A stretch of DNA of 64,000 bases from Lactobacillus selangorensis (GCF_001437205.1 NZ_JQAZ01000002.1:62001-126000), one strand, 5' to 3'. Counted from the stretch's first letter, positions 43,591 to 52,691 are shown. Numbers and translations are program-made. Notes: generated by a model not told the origin, from the letters alone.

Positions 43591-44343
43591 CTAAACCAGC
43601 CACTTTAGTAATTCGTACGTATACGTCTGCTCATCGTCACGCTCAGTCTGACCGCCGAACAAAGTATCCAGCACGGCTGGCAGCTGCTCCTGCCGCTGAA
43701 ACGATAAATCCGGCAGCACTTCGGCCCGAATTTCAGTGCGTGTCACCTGCTCATGGAGTGTATATTGAAACTGTTTTGTCGTAAACGGCTGGCCTAAACG
43801 AGTCAGTTCAGCTCGATACTGATCCATTAAAGTTTGGTCAGCACTTGGATCATAATTCTGCGGCACATCTAACGTTTTTACCAATGAATCCATCACCGTA
43901 TCTGTATGCGCCACCGCACGCACGATCACAACGGCATGACGACTCAAACGGGTCAGCGCCGCCAATTCGGTGGGCTGCAGCGCTGGAAACATTGCCGCAA
44001 AGACCAAATCAGCCTGCGGTGCTGTCCTTTGCTGCAGCGCCGACCAGGGCTGATGCACATAAGTGATGTTCGTCAGGGCACGCCCATGCTGCGCAGCCAG
44101 TTTCAGCATGGCGGCCGAAATGTCGCTGAGAATCACCTGTTTTGCCACTTGTGCAAATGGAATCGCATAGCGGCCCGTTCCGCCGGCCACATCAAGGACG
44201 ACTTGATTCTGCAGTAAATGCTGTTCCGCTAAATAGGCCGTGACATCAGCGACAATCCCGACGCGTGATTCAGATTGAATGGCATCGTAATCGGCCGCAA
44301 AATCGTCCCACATTGCTTCTAATTCTGCATCTTCTGCAGCCAT
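43591..44343 (-). CDS. Class I SAM-dependent methyltransferase
   Basis: 250-residue methyltransferase. Motif I is VVLDVAGGTGRYAIPFA at about residue 48, motif II is the acidic strand end VILSDISAAMLKLA, and a later strand is ADLVFAAMFPAL. The N-terminus WDDFAADYDAIQ is typical of small-molecule (UbiE-like) methyltransferases. Its ATG overlaps the sbcC stop by one base (TAATG), making it the last gene of the sbcDC transcript. Substrate unknown; a DNA repair role is not implied by the sequence. Confidence 0.85.
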   Translation of the reverse strand: MAAEDAELEAMWDDFAADYDAIQSESRVGIVADVTAYLAEQHLLQNQVVLDVAGGTGRYAIPFAQVAKQVILSDISAAMLKLAAQHGRALTNITYVHQPWSALQQRTAPQADLVFAAMFPALQPTELAALTRLSRHAVVIVRAVAHTDTVMDSLVKTLDVPQNYDPSADQTLMDQYRAELTRLGQPFTTKQFQYTLHEQVTRTEIRAEVLPDLSFQRQEQLPAVLDTLFGGQTERDDEQTYTYELLKWLV

Positions 44344-47300
44344 TAAACTTCACCGAGCAGATAAGTCAGATGACTCTTTCCGTCACCGTTTTTGACGACT
44401 TGCAGCTGATATGGAATCTGTTCTTCCATTTCTTTGACATGACTAATTAGGCCGATCAGACGGTGTTTGCCTTCAATCGACTGCAAGGCCTCCATGGCTG
44501 TATTGAGGGCCTCTTCATCAAGTGCTCCGAACCCTTCATCGACCAGCAGCATATCAATCGTCACACCGCCGGATTCCTGCTGCACCACTTCGCCGAGTGC
44601 CAAGGCCAATGATAAGGCCGCAATAAAGCTTTCGCCGCCTGATAAGGTATGAACACTGCGGGTATCGCCAAAATTATCATCGTAAACATCGATTTCGAGT
44701 CCTGAATTCTTGATCGAACTCCCGACTTCATGGTGCAGCCGGAATTGGTAGCGGCCGTCGGTCAGTGATGCTAAACGACCATTCGCCTGCTGCAGAATTT
44801 CCTGCAAGTAAGTCTGCAGCACGTAACGTTCCAAACTCAGCGTTCGTGATGACCGATCGCCGGCCACAACGCCGACTAATGCGTTCAAACTGGTCAATTG
44901 GTCCTGCTGGTCACGAATCTGCTGCGCCCGTTTCTGCAGTTCCGTTTGGATTCGTTTGTCGTTCTGTAACGCCGCTTTGGTATCTTCCCAGTGCTGACGG
45001 CGTGTTTCAGCAGTCGCCTGCATCTCATCCAGCTGTGCTTGAGCAGCAGCCACATCCGGCTGGGCTTGTCCGGCAATGGCATCCGTAAAGTGACGGACTT
45101 CATCCTGCGCTTGCTGCAGCTGATGCTGATAGTCCTGATAAATTTGCTGCTGTGCCGCCAACTGATCCAACTGGTCCAGCAGCTTTCCTAAATAATCAAG
45201 CGCATCCGTTTTGTCCGGCCATTTTGTCTGACTCCGCTGCGTCAATTCTGTTTCCAATGCCTGAACAGTTTCCTGCTGCTGAACCAATTGACCTTGCTGA
45301 TCCTGCAATGACTGCTGAACAGCGGCCTGGTCTGTTTGCGCCGTCTGCAGCTGGTCCGTTTGTGTTTTCAAATCTGTTTGAAACTGGTCCCATTCCTGCC
45401 GCAACGCTGTAATATGCTGCTGCAATGCCTGCTGATCGGCAAACGCCGGATCAAGCTGTTCCTGCTGGGTCTGCAATTTAGCTTGCAGCTGCGTCAAGGT
45501 CAGTGTCGCTGCTGTCAGCTGCCCTGTCTGCGACTGCAGTTGTTCATTCAGTTGATCGGCAGCCTGTGTCTGCTGGTCCAGCTGTGTTTGTGCAGCTGCT
45601 AATTCCTGCTGTTTCTGATCGGCGGCTGCCTTTTTGGCCGTCAAATCAGCCGACCATTGCTGCAGGACGCTGATCAAATCCTGTAACGACGTTTCCTGAG
45701 TGACATCCAGCGAACATTCCTGAACCTGCTGAATCAGTTGTGCCCATTGCGTATTAAAATCTGTTTGCGCCTGCTGGAAGTGTTTCTGCTGCTCGCTATA
45801 TTGGCCTTGCAGCGAATTCAACCGGCTTTGCGCATCTGTCAGGGCGTGCTGCGCCTCTTTGACTGTTGCTTCATCTAAATCAGCAATAGCAACCGTCGAA
45901 GCTGGATGCGGATGTTCCGTCGAACCACAAACCGGGCAGGGCTGACCAGGCAATAATTTCTGGCTGAGCTGGGCAATTTGCGCCGCTGCCCACTGGCTGT
46001 CTAACTGCTGATAATTCGTCTGAGCGTCAGCAACTGTCTGCGTTTCTTGGGCCAAACGAGTCTGTTTGTCCTGCAAATCCGTTTGGGCCGTTTCCAACGC
46101 CCGATGCAGCTGTTGAACCTGTTGATACTGCCGCCGGATATTATTCAACTGCAGGTTTTGCTGGTCGGCTTGATGCAGCTGCGCCTGATTCTCATCACGT
46201 TCAGTCAATTGCTGCTGCAAAGCGGCCATTTGATTTGCAAACTGCTGGCTTTGTGCTTGTAATTGCGCCACCTGCTGCTGGCCGTCAGCGACAACTTTTT
46301 GCTGAGCGGCTGCTGCCTGCTGCGTCTGCGCCGCCGTTGCATACAAAGGTAATTTTGCCTGCAATTGCGTCATACGAGTGTGATGCGCTTCAAATTCAGG
46401 CTGTTGTTTCCCTAAAGCAGCCACCCGTTCCTGATGATCAGCCGCATCCTTGACTAATTGTGCCGCCTGCTGCTGCAAAGCAGCAACGGCCTCTTGCTGC
46501 GTCTTAATGTGCCGCTTGCCGGTCTGCCACTGTTTATAAGTATCGGCCTGCACCTGTGCCCACTGCAAAGCATCGATTTGGGCAGCGACCGACTGCATTG
46601 CCGGCGCCTGGGCGTTCAGCGCCGTTAACTGCTGCTGGGCCGTGTGCTGTTTCTGATAATTGTCAGCCAATTGCTGAGCCTGCTGCAGTGTCGTTCGCTG
46701 CTGGTCAACGGCTTCCTGCTGCTGTTGATACTGCTGTTGTTCCTGCGCCGCTTTTTGCGTAAGCCGGTCATCTTGCTGCGCCAGCAGTTTCGAAACATCC
46801 AACGGGTTTTTCAATTGTGCCGCTTGCACCTCATCGTCAGAATTGACCCACTGGATGTGCTCCGTTAAGCCGGTGATTTTGTCATGGTCGCTATTGACCT
46901 GTTTGCTCATCTGCTGACTGCGGCTTTTCAAATCTTGGGCCCAATCTTCATAGAATTGTGTGCCGAACAAACTGCGCAAAACAGCTTCCTTATCATTGCT
47001 GTCAGCCATCAGGAACGTCTGAAAATCCCCCTGCGGCAGTAAAACAATCTGCCGGAACTGTTCGGCCGTCAAATGAAGCAGATCTTGAATCATCGTGCCC
47101 ACGACCTTGGATTTCTGGTATTCGCCCAGTTCTTTATCGCCCTGCTTCACTTGCAGCTTTACTTTAGCCGGCCGACTCGTCAAGCCGCCATGTGCCTTCG
47201 GAAAATCCTGAGCTGGCGCACGCCAGATTCGATAATCCTTGCCGCCCTGGCTGAACCATAAGGTAACTGCCGTTTCATCGCCTAGTTGTGCAAATTTGGA

Positions 47301-47501
47301 CCGCAGTGTTTCGCCGGTTCGTTCGTTCTTCCGGGATGTTTCGCCAAATAAGGCATAGCACATTGCATCGAAAATCGTTGTTTTGCCGCTGCCAGTCTGG
47401 CCGCTGATTAGAAACAATGGCACTTCTTCAAATTTGGCAAAATCGACCGTTTCATGTTCATACGGCCCGAAAAAATTCATTTCCAGTTTACTTAATTTCA
47501 T
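44343..47501 (-). CDS. sbcC: SbcC nuclease-complex ATPase (Rad50 family)
   Basis: 1052-residue SMC-like ATPase that with SbcD forms the nuclease removing DNA hairpins and protein-blocked ends. Walker A is ISGQTGSGKTTIFDAMCYA near residue 35. Very long Gln/Ala-rich coiled coils flank the zinc hook CPVCGSTEHPHP (about residue 522). The C-terminal signature is HTLSGGESFIAALSLALAL and Walker B is LLVDEGFGALDEE. The ATG follows GGAGGCATAAACGC, five bases after the sbcD stop. The arms are unusually rich in Gln, which is probably lineage composition. Confidence 0.96.
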   Translation of the reverse strand: MKLSKLEMNFFGPYEHETVDFAKFEEVPLFLISGQTGSGKTTIFDAMCYALFGETSRKNERTGETLRSKFAQLGDETAVTLWFSQGGKDYRIWRAPAQDFPKAHGGLTSRPAKVKLQVKQGDKELGEYQKSKVVGTMIQDLLHLTAEQFRQIVLLPQGDFQTFLMADSNDKEAVLRSLFGTQFYEDWAQDLKSRSQQMSKQVNSDHDKITGLTEHIQWVNSDDEVQAAQLKNPLDVSKLLAQQDDRLTQKAAQEQQQYQQQQEAVDQQRTTLQQAQQLADNYQKQHTAQQQLTALNAQAPAMQSVAAQIDALQWAQVQADTYKQWQTGKRHIKTQQEAVAALQQQAAQLVKDAADHQERVAALGKQQPEFEAHHTRMTQLQAKLPLYATAAQTQQAAAAQQKVVADGQQQVAQLQAQSQQFANQMAALQQQLTERDENQAQLHQADQQNLQLNNIRRQYQQVQQLHRALETAQTDLQDKQTRLAQETQTVADAQTNYQQLDSQWAAAQIAQLSQKLLPGQPCPVCGSTEHPHPASTVAIADLDEATVKEAQHALTDAQSRLNSLQGQYSEQQKHFQQAQTDFNTQWAQLIQQVQECSLDVTQETSLQDLISVLQQWSADLTAKKAAADQKQQELAAAQTQLDQQTQAADQLNEQLQSQTGQLTAATLTLTQLQAKLQTQQEQLDPAFADQQALQQHITALRQEWDQFQTDLKTQTDQLQTAQTDQAAVQQSLQDQQGQLVQQQETVQALETELTQRSQTKWPDKTDALDYLGKLLDQLDQLAAQQQIYQDYQHQLQQAQDEVRHFTDAIAGQAQPDVAAAQAQLDEMQATAETRRQHWEDTKAALQNDKRIQTELQKRAQQIRDQQDQLTSLNALVGVVAGDRSSRTLSLERYVLQTYLQEILQQANGRLASLTDGRYQFRLHHEVGSSIKNSGLEIDVYDDNFGDTRSVHTLSGGESFIAALSLALALGEVVQQESGGVTIDMLLVDEGFGALDEEALNTAMEALQSIEGKHRLIGLISHVKEMEEQIPYQLQVVKNGDGKSHLTYLLGEV

Positions 47502-47506
47502 TGCGT

Positions 47507-48634
47507 TTATGCCTCCGTATCATGGTGCTGCAGCTTTTGCAGACTCTGTTCGGCCCACTTCTGCTGCTGATCATCGAGCGCATGGCCGGTGACCGCTTCG
47601 AAATAATCCGTCAATAACGTCATCGGCGCCAGCTGCCGGCGCTGGACACCCTCTGTCGGTGCGTCGACCGTCAGTGCCTGCTGACGATGCAATTCGATGA
47701 TGTGCGGATAAATCTGCCGTAATTCCTGCATCACATTGGGAATCACATCGACATCAGTCAGCGTTACTGCAATGAAATCGTTCCGGTTGATGTCCTGGTA
47801 GAAGGCTGGATCGATCAGCGTCTTGAAATTGTTGGTGAGCTCGACCACATCATGAATCGGTGTGATGGCCCGAAAATGAATCGCAAACGGATTGGTATCG
47901 ACAATCCAGACACCTTTCGTTTGATCTTTTTCCGAAACGGAGAATTTCAGCGGCGACCCGCTGTAACGAACTCGGTCTTCATGGAGCGCATCCCGATTAT
48001 GCAGATGGCCCAGCGCAACATAATCGAAACAGGCCATCAAATCGACCGGAACGGCATTCAAACCGCCGACTTCGATTTTGGTTTCAGAGTCGGAGTGACT
48101 GCTGCCAGCCGCAAAGAAATGAGCCACTAGCACATGCTGCTTGCCGGCCTCAAAATGAGTCTGCATTTCGGCAACGATTGCCTCCATCGCCGCTTGTACC
48201 GTATGGATGTCGTCCCGGTCAAAATACAAACGGGCATCGACTGGTTCGAAGTACGGCAGCAGGAAGAACTGCGTATCGCCGATAGTCACAGGGTCGAACG
48301 CCTGGGCCAGCTTTGTATGTAAATAAAAGTGAGTGGCCTGATACCACGGTGTTCCGGTTTCGAGCCGAATTGCACTGTCATGGTTGCCGCTGATCGCCAG
48401 TACCGGCCAATGCCGTTTCAAATTCAAATCCTCCAGCATGCCATTCAACGTCTGAACACTCTCTTCACTAGCCAAGGCACGGTCGTAAAGATCCCCAGCA
48501 ATTACGATTGCATCCACTTTTTCTTCTTCAGCAATCTGAATCATCTGCTGGTAAGCTGCTTTCTGATCTTCAATCAGATCAAAATCATGCAGCCGTTTGC
48601 CGATATGCCAATCGGCAGTATGCAAGAAACGCAT
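47507..48634 (-). CDS. sbcD: SbcD exonuclease subunit (Mre11 family)
   Basis: 375-residue metallophosphoesterase nuclease, partner of SbcC. Metal-binding motifs are TADWHIGKRL (about residue 9), VIAGDLYDRALAS (about 48), ISGNHDSAIRL (about 83), LVAHFFAAG and GHLHNRDAL. A capping and C-terminal domain follow. ATG 48634 follows GGAGGAG; a 19-codon upstream extension lacks support. First gene of the operon sbcD-sbcC-methyltransferase. Confidence 0.95.
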   Translation of the reverse strand: MRFLHTADWHIGKRLHDFDLIEDQKAAYQQMIQIAEEEKVDAIVIAGDLYDRALASEESVQTLNGMLEDLNLKRHWPVLAISGNHDSAIRLETGTPWYQATHFYLHTKLAQAFDPVTIGDTQFFLLPYFEPVDARLYFDRDDIHTVQAAMEAIVAEMQTHFEAGKQHVLVAHFFAAGSSHSDSETKIEVGGLNAVPVDLMACFDYVALGHLHNRDALHEDRVRYSGSPLKFSVSEKDQTKGVWIVDTNPFAIHFRAITPIHDVVELTNNFKTLIDPAFYQDINRNDFIAVTLTDVDVIPNVMQELRQIYPHIIELHRQQALTVDAPTEGVQRRQLAPMTLLTDYFEAVTGHALDDQQQKWAEQSLQKLQHHDTEA

Positions 48635-48777
48635 TTTTACTCCTCCATTCTGAACGTATGTTTGCTTTAAAATTACCATGATTGCTGCCATTAAGCAACG
48701 GGCTTTCGAGTCAAAAGCCTGAAAAAGCTGATTTTATGCGGTAAACTAATCTTTTTAGGGCGAAAATGCATTTTTCT

Positions 48778-48805
48778 ATGACACTTTTTTTTAAAGCGGT
48801 ATAAT
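48778..48805 (+). promoter_or_regulatory. Promoter of the 77-residue acidic gene
   Basis: ATGACA at 48778-48783 and TATAAT at 48800-48805 with a 16-base spacer. Confidence 0.6.
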
Positions 48806-48846
48806 AGAAGTCGAAGGTATTCAAAAATATGAGGAGGTATTTTACA

Positions 48847-49080
48847 ATGGCAGAAATTGAAGAAACAAAATTCTTGGATGAACCCATGAATAAGGTTTTT
48901 GATTGGAGCGATAGTCCGATTGCCGTTCGCGACGCGATCTGGGATTTCTATATGGAAAAGAATGACCACGATACAAAGAAGACAAAAGACGATGTAGAAC
49001 CTTACCAAACTATGGATGAAGCCGACATCAAGAAGTTTGTCGAAGATAACCAAGATGCAATCAAGGCATTCAACAAATAA
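48847..49080 (+). CDS. Small acidic hypothetical protein (77 aa)
   Basis: Unrecognised 77-residue soluble acidic protein, beginning [20 protein letters not shown] and ending in a helix [23 protein letters not shown] 48847 follows GAGGAGGT at the right distance; an in-frame start six codons earlier lies on the ribosome site. It has its own promoter and terminator. Expression signals are strong, so it is likely an abundant small protein. No motif was recognised. Confidence 0.7.
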   Translation: MAEIEETKFLDEPMNKVFDWSDSPIAVRDAIWDFYMEKNDHDTKKTKDDVEPYQTMDEADIKKFVEDNQDAIKAFNK

Positions 49081-49092
49081 CTTGATCAAAGG

Positions 49093-49122
49093 AGCCAACG
49101 TTTTCCATGCGTTGGCTTTTTT
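49093..49122 (+). terminator. Terminator of the 77-residue gene
   Basis: AGCCAACG and CGTTGGCT arms around a 9-base loop, followed by TTTTTT. Confidence 0.85.
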
Positions 49123-49224
49123 TATACAGAGCGTGAGGCTTAACAAGCCTTTGGATTTAGGCTCGCCCTATGCGCCAAAGCCAAAGGATGTTAAATGAAA
49201 TTGTCAGTTTCTGTGAACGCATTA

Positions 49225-49254
49225 AAAGCCGCCCAGAATTTTCTGGGCGGCTTT
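49225..49254 (-). terminator. Terminator of the deoxynucleoside kinase gene
   Basis: AAAGCCGCCCAGAA and TTCTGGGCGGCTTT form a nearly perfect stem just beyond the stop at 49272. Confidence 0.85.
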
Positions 49255-49271
49255 GTTGGTATTTGCTAGGT

Positions 49272-49937
49272 TTATTTTGCTTCTGGCAACGGCTGTACTT
49301 GGCGGACTTCTTTGATTTTATCATCAATCAAGCCTAAGACGGTGTTCAAATCATCTTTGTTGGCTACAAAGTCATACTTATCGCCGTCGATCTGCATCTT
49401 CGGACTGGCATCATAATCGTTGTACCAGTCAACATAGCGGGCATTTAACTTCTTGTAGTAATCCAATAAAGTTGGATCGGCATCAAGCTGTTCGTAATCG
49501 CGGCCGCGTTTTTTAATGCGTTCCAGCATTGTCGGCAAACTGACACTGATATCGACTAATAAATCGGGTGATTTCTTCGGTTCATAGGTCAATTCTTCCA
49601 TCATATTGTCTAATAAACTATCGTAAACATCCACTTCCTGCTGTGTGGCACGACCCATGTCGGCATTCAAATGGAAAAACAGACTATCTTCATAGATGGA
49701 ACGATCTAAAACATTGTTATCATCATAGAAAGCTTGCTTAATTGTGTGGAAACGCTGATTCAAAAAGTAGATCTGCAGTAAAAACGCGTACTTATCAGGA
49801 TCCTTGTAAAATAATGGTAAAACCGGATTGTCTCCAACAGGTTCATAAAAAGGTTGTGTATTCAAATGCTTTGCTAAGTAGCCCGTTAAAGTACTCTTCC
49901 CGGCACCAATTGTTCCTGCTAATACGATCACAGTCAT
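49272..49937 (-). CDS. Deoxynucleoside kinase (dAK/dGK family)
   Basis: 221-residue salvage kinase that phosphorylates deoxyadenosine or deoxyguanosine with ATP. The P-loop is LAGTIGAGKSTL, the substrate motif is VLDRSIYEDSLFF and the lid RIKKRGRDYEQL carries the catalytic arginines. Lactobacilli often carry a heterodimeric dAK/dGK pair encoded in tandem; only one gene is present here. ATG 49937 follows GGGGAGG. The transcript has a long structured leader. Confidence 0.92.
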   Translation of the reverse strand: MTVIVLAGTIGAGKSTLTGYLAKHLNTQPFYEPVGDNPVLPLFYKDPDKYAFLLQIYFLNQRFHTIKQAFYDDNNVLDRSIYEDSLFFHLNADMGRATQQEVDVYDSLLDNMMEELTYEPKKSPDLLVDISVSLPTMLERIKKRGRDYEQLDADPTLLDYYKKLNARYVDWYNDYDASPKMQIDGDKYDFVANKDDLNTVLGLIDDKIKEVRQVQPLPEAK

Positions 49938-50148
49938 TAAACCTCCCCTACCTTAGCTCTTTATTTGGCTTGTTGTGCACCCTCACGATCGCAGGCACAG
50001 CTTGGACATGCTGCAGTACAGGTTCGCTCCTGTACCGTGCGCAATGACTGGAAAATCGGCAGTGATCGTGGTGCACTGCCGATTTTTCAGTTCGATTTTC
50101 AAACAGCCTGAGCTGTCAGAAACCGTTACGCTCAATGAGTCTATTATA
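49938..50148 (-). promoter_or_regulatory. Promoter and structured leader of the deoxynucleoside kinase gene
   Basis: An extended -10, TGTATAAT (TATAAT at 50148-50143, minus), lies about 205 bases ahead of the ATG. The leader holds a 13-bp hairpin (AAAATCGGCAGTG 50052-50064 with CACTGCCGATTTT 50074-50086), then a 7-bp hairpin (GTACAGG 50016-50022 with CCTGTAC 50029-50035) and a smaller CAGC/GCTG stem. The first hairpin is followed by few T on the minus strand, so it may be an attenuator or part of a folded RNA. No known riboswitch class was recognised. The stretch 50150-50390 on the other side carries only AT-rich sequence and the upstream region of the ChbG-like gene. Confidence 0.5.
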
Positions 50149-50394
50149 CATAGATATGGTGTAAAATAATAGTTGAAATACCACATCTTGTGTGCTATGA
50201 CAAAATACTTTCGTTTGTCAAAAAGGCTGGCCGTTCAGCAAGTGACGGCAACCTTTTAATTATATAATATTTTTACGATTTGCCAACTCCCAATTTTATA
50301 AAAATATTCATAATCGTATGGCAACCGGTCTGCACCCAAAATGTGCTAACATGAAGCAAATTCACAAATAATTATTAAGGAGGAGGAACCCGTG

Positions 50395-51159
50395 ATGAAA
50401 CAGCTGATTATCAACGCAGATGACCTTGGACTTTCCGATGGGGTCAGCTGCGGGATTCTAAAAGCTATTCGTTCTGGTGCGGCAACATCCGCATCGGCGC
50501 TCGTCAATCTGCCGACCTCGGATCGTGGACTGCGTTTGATCCATGAACACACATCTGCCCTAATCGGTCTACAACTCAATTTTATTCTTGGAGCACCCGT
50601 TTCAAATGATCCGGCGATTGGTTCGCTCTTGGATGAGAACGGCGGGTTTCTCGCCGCCAATGAAACCAACACACATATCGACCAGCATGCCTTGTTAATC
50701 GAAGGCGACGCACAAATCCAGCGTTTTAAAGAAATTACTGGTACCGTGCCGCAGCAGCTGAGTATGTATGGATACGCCAGCCAACCCTTCGCACAGGTGC
50801 TTTATCAACTCGCACAACAGAATCAGATTCATGCCAGCTACTTCTTTATGGGAACTTCGCAAAGTCCTGCAGAATGGCACACAACGAGCCTGCCGGCACC
50901 TGACACAATCGTGCCGCTTTTCCAGCATGGCATCCACCGCAGTGAGTTTACGAAGGATCATCTTAATCTGAACGATTTGCCGGAAAATATCATCGAACTC
51001 CACCTGCATCCAGGTTATGTCGACCAATTTCTGCTGGATCATTCGCAGCTAACATTGGCCCGCTGCCGGGACCTTGCCACTTTGATCGATCCGCACCTGC
51101 AAGACTGGCTGCACAAACACTACCAGCTGGTCGATTATCAAATTTTAAAAACACACTAA
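50395..51159 (+). CDS. ChbG/HpnK (YdjC)-family deacetylase-like protein, metal site degenerate
   Basis: 254-residue protein of the carbohydrate deacetylase family. The start LIINADDLGLSDGVSCGILKAI has the catalytic/metal Asp pair. In the family the next ligand is His in GxHLxL, but here it reads IGLQLNF (Gln). The HxxH-type segment after PxxxDSHxH is replaced by PQQLSMYGYASQPF, without His. The later ELHLHPGYVD is retained. Loss of two ligands suggests a changed or lost deacetylase activity. ATG 50395 is preferred over the adjacent GTG for spacing to AAGGAGG. Its terminator was split by the IS element. Confidence 0.78.
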   Translation: MKQLIINADDLGLSDGVSCGILKAIRSGAATSASALVNLPTSDRGLRLIHEHTSALIGLQLNFILGAPVSNDPAIGSLLDENGGFLAANETNTHIDQHALLIEGDAQIQRFKEITGTVPQQLSMYGYASQPFAQVLYQLAQQNQIHASYFFMGTSQSPAEWHTTSLPAPDTIVPLFQHGIHRSEFTKDHLNLNDLPENIIELHLHPGYVDQFLLDHSQLTLARCRDLATLIDPHLQDWLHKHYQLVDYQILKTH

Positions 51160-51174
51160 AAAAAGCCTACCGCA
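51160..51174. terminator. Left arm of a terminator split by the IS element
   Basis: AAAAAGCCTACCGCA here pairs with TGCGATAGGCTTTTT at 52654-52668. Before insertion they enclosed a loop of about 10 bases between the convergent ChbG-like and EIIA genes; the IS now sits in that loop. Confidence 0.75.
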
Positions 51175-51221
51175 GGTGAGCTGTACCCCTAAAGTTGAAG
51201 TAAAACCTTAGGGGTATTTTT

Positions 51222-51737
51222 ATGACCAAAATTTCAAAAGAAACCAAATTAAAAGCTTTGATTGAATATTGTGAGGGAAAGCAATCCCTTCGAGGGATTG
51301 GTGATAAATATGGCATTACGTTGTTTAACTTCAGAATGCTCGTGGCAGCTTATAAGACTCATGGAAAAAGTGTCCTGCTTGATCCTCCGAAAGTTACACC
51401 AGATTTTAGAATTAAATTAGCTAGATGGGCAATTACAAATCATGCATCATATACAGAAGTTGCGGCTGAATTTGGGTATTTAGGAATTGCACAGATTAAG
51501 CAGTGGAAAGAAATATATCGCAATCAAGGCCCAAATGGTTTAATGTCTATAACAAAAGGACGTAAACCAAAAATGACTAAAAAAACAAATAAGACTCCAA
51601 AGAACAAACAAAAACTTACTCCAGAACAAAATCGTATCAAACAATTAGAAGATGAAAATCTCGAATTACGAATTAAAAACGAAGCGTTAAAATTATTGGC
51701 CTCGAAGAAGCAACTCACAAAGAAATCGCCCAAGTGA
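51222..51737 (+). CDS. IS3-family transposase OrfA
   Basis: 171-residue DNA-binding component with two helix-turn-helix regions (KLKALIEYCEGKQSLRGIGD and a second around AITNHASYTEVAAEFGY) and a basic tail. A final leucine-zipper-like helix is QNRIKQLEDENLELRIKNEAL. It ends just inside orfB, and the orfB frame is open across the overlap (EEATHKEIAQVI), as expected for a -1 frameshift giving OrfAB. The exact slippery site was not pinned down. Confidence 0.9.
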   Translation: MTKISKETKLKALIEYCEGKQSLRGIGDKYGITLFNFRMLVAAYKTHGKSVLLDPPKVTPDFRIKLARWAITNHASYTEVAAEFGYLGIAQIKQWKEIYRNQGPNGLMSITKGRKPKMTKKTNKTPKNKQKLTPEQNRIKQLEDENLELRIKNEALKLLASKKQLTKKSPK

Positions 51738-52588
51738 TTTGTATCTTAGAGGCCAAATTCAAGTTATTTGATCTTTTGAAATTTTTGCCCATCGCTCCAT
51801 CAACTTTCTTTTATTGGCAACGTCAGTTCAAAAAAGGCGATAAAGAACATTATCTGAAGGACATCATGATGTATATTTGGAATCAGGATCATCATTTAGG
51901 CGTTCTAAGATTAACAGAAAGGATCAAACGTGACTTTGACCTTACGGTCAATCACAAACATGTTTATCGGCTTATGAGAGAGCTAGGTATTCATGGGGAA
52001 GGATATCGGAAAAAAGTACGTAAATACGATTCTTCAAAAGGTCCTGAAGGAAAACGAGTTAAAAATAGACTTAACCGTCGGTTTAAAACTGATCGAAGAT
52101 TTCAAAAGATGGTTTCAGATATAACTGAATTTAAAATTCCTAGTACGCAAGAGAAAGTCTATCTTGAACCAATTATGGATCTTTATAATAACGAAATTTT
52201 AACTTACGCAATTACCTCAGAAGGTCCCACATTAAGCTTTGCATTGAAGCCACTAAATGACTTAACTAAAAGATTGCCCAATGAATCTTATAAACGATTC
52301 TTGCACACTGATCAAGGATGGCAATATCGGCATCATATTTGGCAACATACCTTGAAGAAGGCGCATATCACACCAAGCATGTCCCGTAGGGCGACATGTC
52401 TAGACAATGCATGTATTGAAAGCTTCTTTAATAAATTAAAAGTTGAATTGGGTAATTTGAAAAACTACAATTCCTCAAAGGAATTAACACGAGCAATCAA
52501 CGAATGGATTAAATACTATAATAATTCTCGCATACAAATGAAACTAGGCGGCTTAGCGCCGATCGAGTATCGACACCAAGCCGCCTAG
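51734..52588 (+). CDS. IS3-family transposase OrfB (DDE integrase domain)
   Basis: 284-residue catalytic part. HTH_21-like HHLGVLRLTERIKRDF and KHVYRLMRELGI are followed by the RNase H-fold with DDE acids in VSDITEF (Asp), LHTDQGWQY (Asp) and NACIESFFNKLK (Glu). All catalytic residues are intact. The listed start is a GTG inside the orfA overlap; in practice it is probably made as an OrfA-OrfB fusion through frameshifting. Confidence 0.93.
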   Translation: MICILEAKFKLFDLLKFLPIAPSTFFYWQRQFKKGDKEHYLKDIMMYIWNQDHHLGVLRLTERIKRDFDLTVNHKHVYRLMRELGIHGEGYRKKVRKYDSSKGPEGKRVKNRLNRRFKTDRRFQKMVSDITEFKIPSTQEKVYLEPIMDLYNNEILTYAITSEGPTLSFALKPLNDLTKRLPNESYKRFLHTDQGWQYRHHIWQHTLKKAHITPSMSRRATCLDNACIESFFNKLKVELGNLKNYNSSKELTRAINEWIKYYNNSRIQMKLGGLAPIEYRHQAA

Positions 52589-52653
52589 AAAAGACAGACA
52601 AATATAAAACTATATTCACTTTAACTTTTTGGGTATACCTCAAGGTTCACACT

Positions 52654-52668
52654 TGCGATAGGCTTTTT
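52654..52668. terminator. Right arm of the split terminator
   Basis: TGCGATAGGCTTTTT, complementary to 51160-51174. It is now 1.48 kb from its partner, so the EIIA operon has probably lost this terminator. Confidence 0.7.
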
Positions 52669-52691
52669 GAATGACTTTTCATCTGTCGAAC

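Larger units (their letters stand above)
51177..52642 (+). mobile_element. IS3-family (IS150-like) insertion sequence
   Basis: Element of 1466 bp. The ends TGAGCTGTACCC and (reverse complement) TGAGGTATACCC, with shared AAGTT/AAGT further in, form imperfect terminal inverted repeats. A 3-bp target duplication AGG flanks it (51174-51176 and 52643-52645). It carries overlapping orfA and orfB and looks intact and AT-rich compared with its surroundings, suggesting recent arrival. The target is the loop of a transcription terminator. Confidence 0.9.

Noticed and set aside
44343..47501. Repetitive CTGCTG-like sequence in sbcC considered as a tandem repeat
   Set aside because: It reflects Gln/Ala-rich coiled-coil coding without a fixed repeat unit.
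50010..50045. GTACAGGTTCGCTCCTGTAC looks like a tRNA T-arm
   Set aside because: No acceptor, D or anticodon arms fit around it. It is explained as a hairpin in the kinase leader on the other strand.
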